A DNA stretch of 64,000 bases from positions 62,001 through 126,000 of the forward strand of contig JACDDS010000012.1 in NCBI GenBank assembly GCA_013816805.1, in the 5' to 3' direction. The translations under genes and the position numbers were made by a program. A model generated the notes under the pieces. The model saw only the letters and a program-made list of their open reading frames with translations, made no database searches and was not told where the DNA came from. Below are positions 61,349 through 64,000 of this stretch, one piece after another. The DNA comes from Chitinophagales bacterium (GTDB taxonomy: Bacteria; Bacteroidota; Bacteroidia; Chitinophagales; UBA10324). Every line of letters begins with the position of its first letter. Position 1 is the first letter of the stretch.

Positions 61349-64000
61349 CTATTCTGCAATTACAAATTTGTTACGTGCTATCAGCTGATTGTTTTCAAAA
61401 AGTAAGATAACATAATTACCGGCTGCCAGTTCATCCAGGTGGGCTATCTCGTACTGGCGTTTTCCCTCACTTTGATTACCCGTGTTAATAGCTTGTACCT
61501 GTTTACCATAGAGGTCAAATATTTCAAGCCTGACATTTCCCTCCGTGATCAATTGAAATTCAGCAACTGAAATTGCTGCTGACACCGGATTCGGTGAAAC
61601 AGAGATTGATATAGTCTTAGCAATCAGATCAGTATTTTCTAATCGTTGCCCGCCGGTTATACTTACCGTATAGTCTTCTACCTCCCCATAGTCGAGCGTT
61701 GCGCATGGATTAGTGCTCGAGCTATTATAATGCATCTGGATGCGCATGCGGGTAGCGCCATTTAAAGCTGTAGATGGAACTGTAAAAGACTTTGAAACTG
61801 CTGCCGTACCACTACCTGTTGCCACGGTTTCACCCGCATCATTTAAGATGCCATTGTGATTATAATCAATATATAGGGTCCAGTATTCAGTATAAGAGCT
61901 GCTTGCAAATCCGGGAGTCATTGTAATGGTATTTGACACTCCAGCAGCAAGACTGGTGCTCAGGTTTGTATAATTCCCATAGCCATTGTTATTTCCACTG
62001 GTATTATTGATGCTTCCCAATAGAATTTTACTTATGTATTCATATGCTGTACTACTTCCTTTAGACGCACAATAGGTTACAGTACCGCTCAAAGTAGTGA
62101 AAGAAGATTGTGAGGAATAGGAAGAAGAGCCACCCGAACAAACCGCCTGCACCTGGTAATTATAGGTAGTGCCTGCAGTTAATCCCGTAAGATTGTAAGA
62201 AGTACTGCTGGTGGAAACAGTAGTCCAGGTAGAAGTAGTAGATACTTTATACTGTAAATTGTATGAAGTAGCTCCGCTTACGGCGCCCCAGCTCACTGTT
62301 GCACCTGATGAAGTTATGGATGAAGAAGAGAGTCCGGAGGGAATTCCGCAAGATGTTCCTCCTGATGAAACCACCACAGAATAATCTTCTACTTCGCCAT
62401 CGAATGAGGCACTACAAGGTGTTGGGTTTGCATTATACTGTGTAGAAACACGCATGCGCGTAGTACCAACCACAGCAGTTGATGGGACTAAAACTGATAC
62501 AGGTGAAAGACTGGTGGTGCCGCTAGTAACGTTTACAGCCGTTCCCAGATTATATTCTTCATTGGTTGTAGTGCTGAAAGTCCCGTCGTGGTTCCAGTCT
62601 ATCCATGCTTTCGTATAATTGGTATAGTTACCACCGGTGTTGATCTTAACAGATAATGTGTACGTGCTGTTTTGACTTACCGTAGTTGATTGCGTTCCAG
62701 TATAATCAGTATAACCCGAAGTGGTTCCCGAGGTGGTATTGTTAATGGTATTAAAAGTAACATTGGTAATTCCATCCAGAGTCTTTCCAACGGAGCTGCA
62801 ATAAGTAATTCCGGTAGTTGTAAAGGTGGTGGATGCTGTGAATGATGAAGTGCCGCCACCTGAACAAACCGTTTGAACCTGCCATTCATAGGTAGTGCCC
62901 GTTGTTAAACCGGTTGCATTGTATGAAGCAGAACTTGTTGAAGCAGTTGACCATGTAGTAGTGCCTGTTTTACGATACTGAACATTGTAGCTAGGGGCAC
63001 CAGATACAGCACCCCATGAAAAAGTGGCTGAAGTGCTTGTAATGCTGCTGGTTGTTAGTCCGGTTGGAGCATTGCATGGCGCCGTACCGGTAGTTGTAAA
63101 AGTGGTGGATGCTGTAAAGACAGAAGTTCCTCCACCGGAACATACGGTCTGGACCTGCCATTCGTAATTAGTGCCGGCAGTCAGTCCGCTTGCACTATAA
63201 GAAGTTGACAAGGATGATGCTGTTGTCCAGGTGGAAGTTCCTACTTTCCGGTATTGTACATTGTAGCTGCTGGCACCGCTTACTGCGGTCCAGGAAAATG
63301 TTGCGGACGTGTTTGTTATTCCTGAGGTGGACATTCCTGTGGGAGCGTTACATGTTACGCCTCCGGTAGCCGGCACATTGGCGATTTGAGTGGCCCAATT
63401 GTTTGAGGTATTTGCCCATTCCTGGAAAGTCCAGAAAGAATTATTTGAAGGATCAAAAGCAGTACCGGAGTAGTCTCCAAAGCGGTTGCGGCCACTGCCG
63501 AATGTTTTGTAATAACTCGCCACTCCTGCTTTATAAATAACCGGCGACTGTAAGGTATTCAGGGCATCAGTCGAAGCACGGTATGCATAGACAGCGCTTG
63601 CATAATTGCTTGTACCCGACATGGAATATCCAATCATCATGTCTCCATTGGCATTCACATCCAGACTTGGATAATAATAAAAAGTGCTGCCATTAGTATC
63701 TTCAATCCGGCCAAACTGCGTAACGGTTGAGTTAGATGGATTCACCTGCCACCAATCATTAGCTGTATGCGTGGGGGAAGATGCAGGAAGAAATACGGAA
63801 TGGCAAAACCATAAGGAACCACTCCTGTAAATACAACTATGTATGCGGGTATCACCATCCTCAATCGTGTTCGAGCTGCCTAACTGTTTGGCACCTACCG
63901 TAGATTCACTCCATGGTTGATTCACCCCTATGGTATTTCCTGCACTGTATACAGGAGCAGTTGCCGAACCTGTAATTGTAAAGATTTTAACATAACCGTT
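61349..64000 (-). CDS. Fn3/GEVED-repeat T9SS protein, N-terminus beyond the window
   Basis: At least 883 residues; the frame is open to base 64000 (NGYVKIFTITGSATAPVYS lies before the GTG at 63925), so the true start is outside. About 220 residues of a propeller-like domain (DGDTRIHSCIYRSGSLWFCH, GDYSGTAFDP, FWTFQEWANTSNNW) come first. Two nearly identical Fn3 modules follow, then a GEVED domain (WIDWNHDGTF, FDGEVEDYSV), a third Fn3, a second GEVED (YIDYNHNGIL, DYGEVEDYTV) and a type A Por domain (SVSPNPVSAA to GNYVILLFENN). It is a large surface-exposed or released protein, perhaps an adhesin or a polymer-binding enzyme accessory. Confidence 0.85.
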   Translation of the reverse strand, partial: NGYVKIFTITGSATAPVYSAGNTIGVNQPWSESTVGAKQLGSSNTIEDGDTRIHSCIYRSGSLWFCHSVFLPASSPTHTANDWWQVNPSNSTVTQFGRIEDTNGSTFYYYPSLDVNANGDMMIGYSMSGTSNYASAVYAYRASTDALNTLQSPVIYKAGVASYYKTFGSGRNRFGDYSGTAFDPSNNSFWTFQEWANTSNNWATQIANVPATGGVTCNAPTGMSTSGITNTSATFSWTAVSGASSYNVQYRKVGTSTWTTASSLSTSYSASGLTAGTNYEWQVQTVCSGGGTSVFTASTTFTTTGTAPCNAPTGLTTSSITSTSATFSWGAVSGAPSYNVQYRKTGTTTWSTASTSSASYNATGLTTGTTYEWQVQTVCSGGGTSSFTASTTFTTTGITYCSSVGKTLDGITNVTFNTINNTTSGTTSGYTDYTGTQSTTVSQNSTYTLSVKINTGGNYTNYTKAWIDWNHDGTFSTTTNEEYNLGTAVNVTSGTTSLSPVSVLVPSTAVVGTTRMRVSTQYNANPTPCSASFDGEVEDYSVVVSSGGTSCGIPSGLSSSSITSSGATVSWGAVSGATSYNLQYKVSTTSTWTTVSTSSTSYNLTGLTAGTTYNYQVQAVCSGGSSSYSSQSSFTTLSGTVTYCASKGSSTAYEYISKILLGSINNTSGNNNGYGNYTNLSTSLAAGVSNTITMTPGFASSSYTEYWTLYIDYNHNGILNDAGETVATGSGTAAVSKSFTVPSTALNGATRMRIQMHYNSSSTNPCATLDYGEVEDYTVSITGGQRLENTDLIAKTISISVSPNPVSAAISVAEFQLITEGNVRLEIFDLYGKQVQAINTGNQSEGKRQYEIAHLDELAAGNYVILLFENNQLIARNKFVIAE
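62801..63352 (-). repeat. two tandem 276-bp Fn3 coding units
   Basis: The modules starting CNAPTGMSTSG (Cys codon at 63350-63352) and CNAPTGLTTSS (Cys codon at 63074-63076) are 276 bases apart and remain similar at the DNA level. They are a recent internal duplication. Confidence 0.8.

Overview
This 64-kb window is chromosomal DNA of a member of the Bacteroidota, probably a free-living lineage of the Chitinophagia/Sphingobacteriia kind. The basis is: AT-rich DNA; at least eight secreted proteins ending in Por (type IX) secretion C-terminal sorting domains; boxes matching the Bacteroidota -7 element TAnnTTTG in front of many genes; an almost complete lack of Shine-Dalgarno sequences; and families typical of the phylum. 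No rRNA, insertion sequence, integrase, prophage or CRISPR array was seen. Gene density is high and most genes are ordinary chromosomal ones.

Layout. 1-4.4 kb: the end of a YcaQ-type DNA glycosylase, small exported proteins, an SBBP beta-propeller protein and a broken LamG-like sorting-domain gene. 4.4-14 kb: bshB1 (bacillithiol), an MscS channel, a large GAF protein, pdxJ, ahcY, a bacilliredoxin and a 514-residue protein of unknown function. 14.3-21.1 kb: three full-length tandem copies of a secreted serine-hydrolase-like protein. 21.2-36 kb: a PH-domain membrane protein, ppk1, a cupredoxin, a frameshifted small exported gene, etfBA, a bifunctional nuclease, a CNT nucleoside transporter, TerC, a BNR-repeat protein, an aquaporin and a peroxiredoxin. 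36-44.4 kb: the four-gene ligase-associated DNA repair set (exonuclease, ATP-dependent ligase, Lhr-type helicase, PdeM phosphoesterase), split in the middle by a defective GH16 glycosidase and an opposite-strand retropepsin. 44.4-50.7 kb: YqgE, an arsenic operon (arsR, arsM, cysteine-rich lipoprotein) with two related operator-like palindromes, miaA, cca, and tRNA-Arg and tRNA-Met. 50.9-64 kb: an aminotransferase, a heptose-kinase-type sugar kinase, a three-part glycosyltransferase fusion, a methyltransferase, Hsp20, YceI, an orphan LytTR regulator, a PLP decarboxylase, and a Fn3/GEVED adhesin-like protein that runs off the right edge.

Functional links: bshB1 and the bacilliredoxin point to bacillithiol as the low-molecular-weight thiol. 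miaA, cca and two tRNAs lie within 6 kb. The repair cassette is the best-known multi-gene system here. The least-described material is the hydrolase triplet, the repair-cassette insert with its retropepsin, and the glycosyltransferase fusion.

Three genes (3.35-4.38, 24.83-25.22 and 38.95-40.70 kb) are broken. All six single-base lesions can be repaired by restoring one A or T, which is either real decay or homopolymer error in the assembly. Nothing here amounts to a clearly new system; the leads are set out in the findings.
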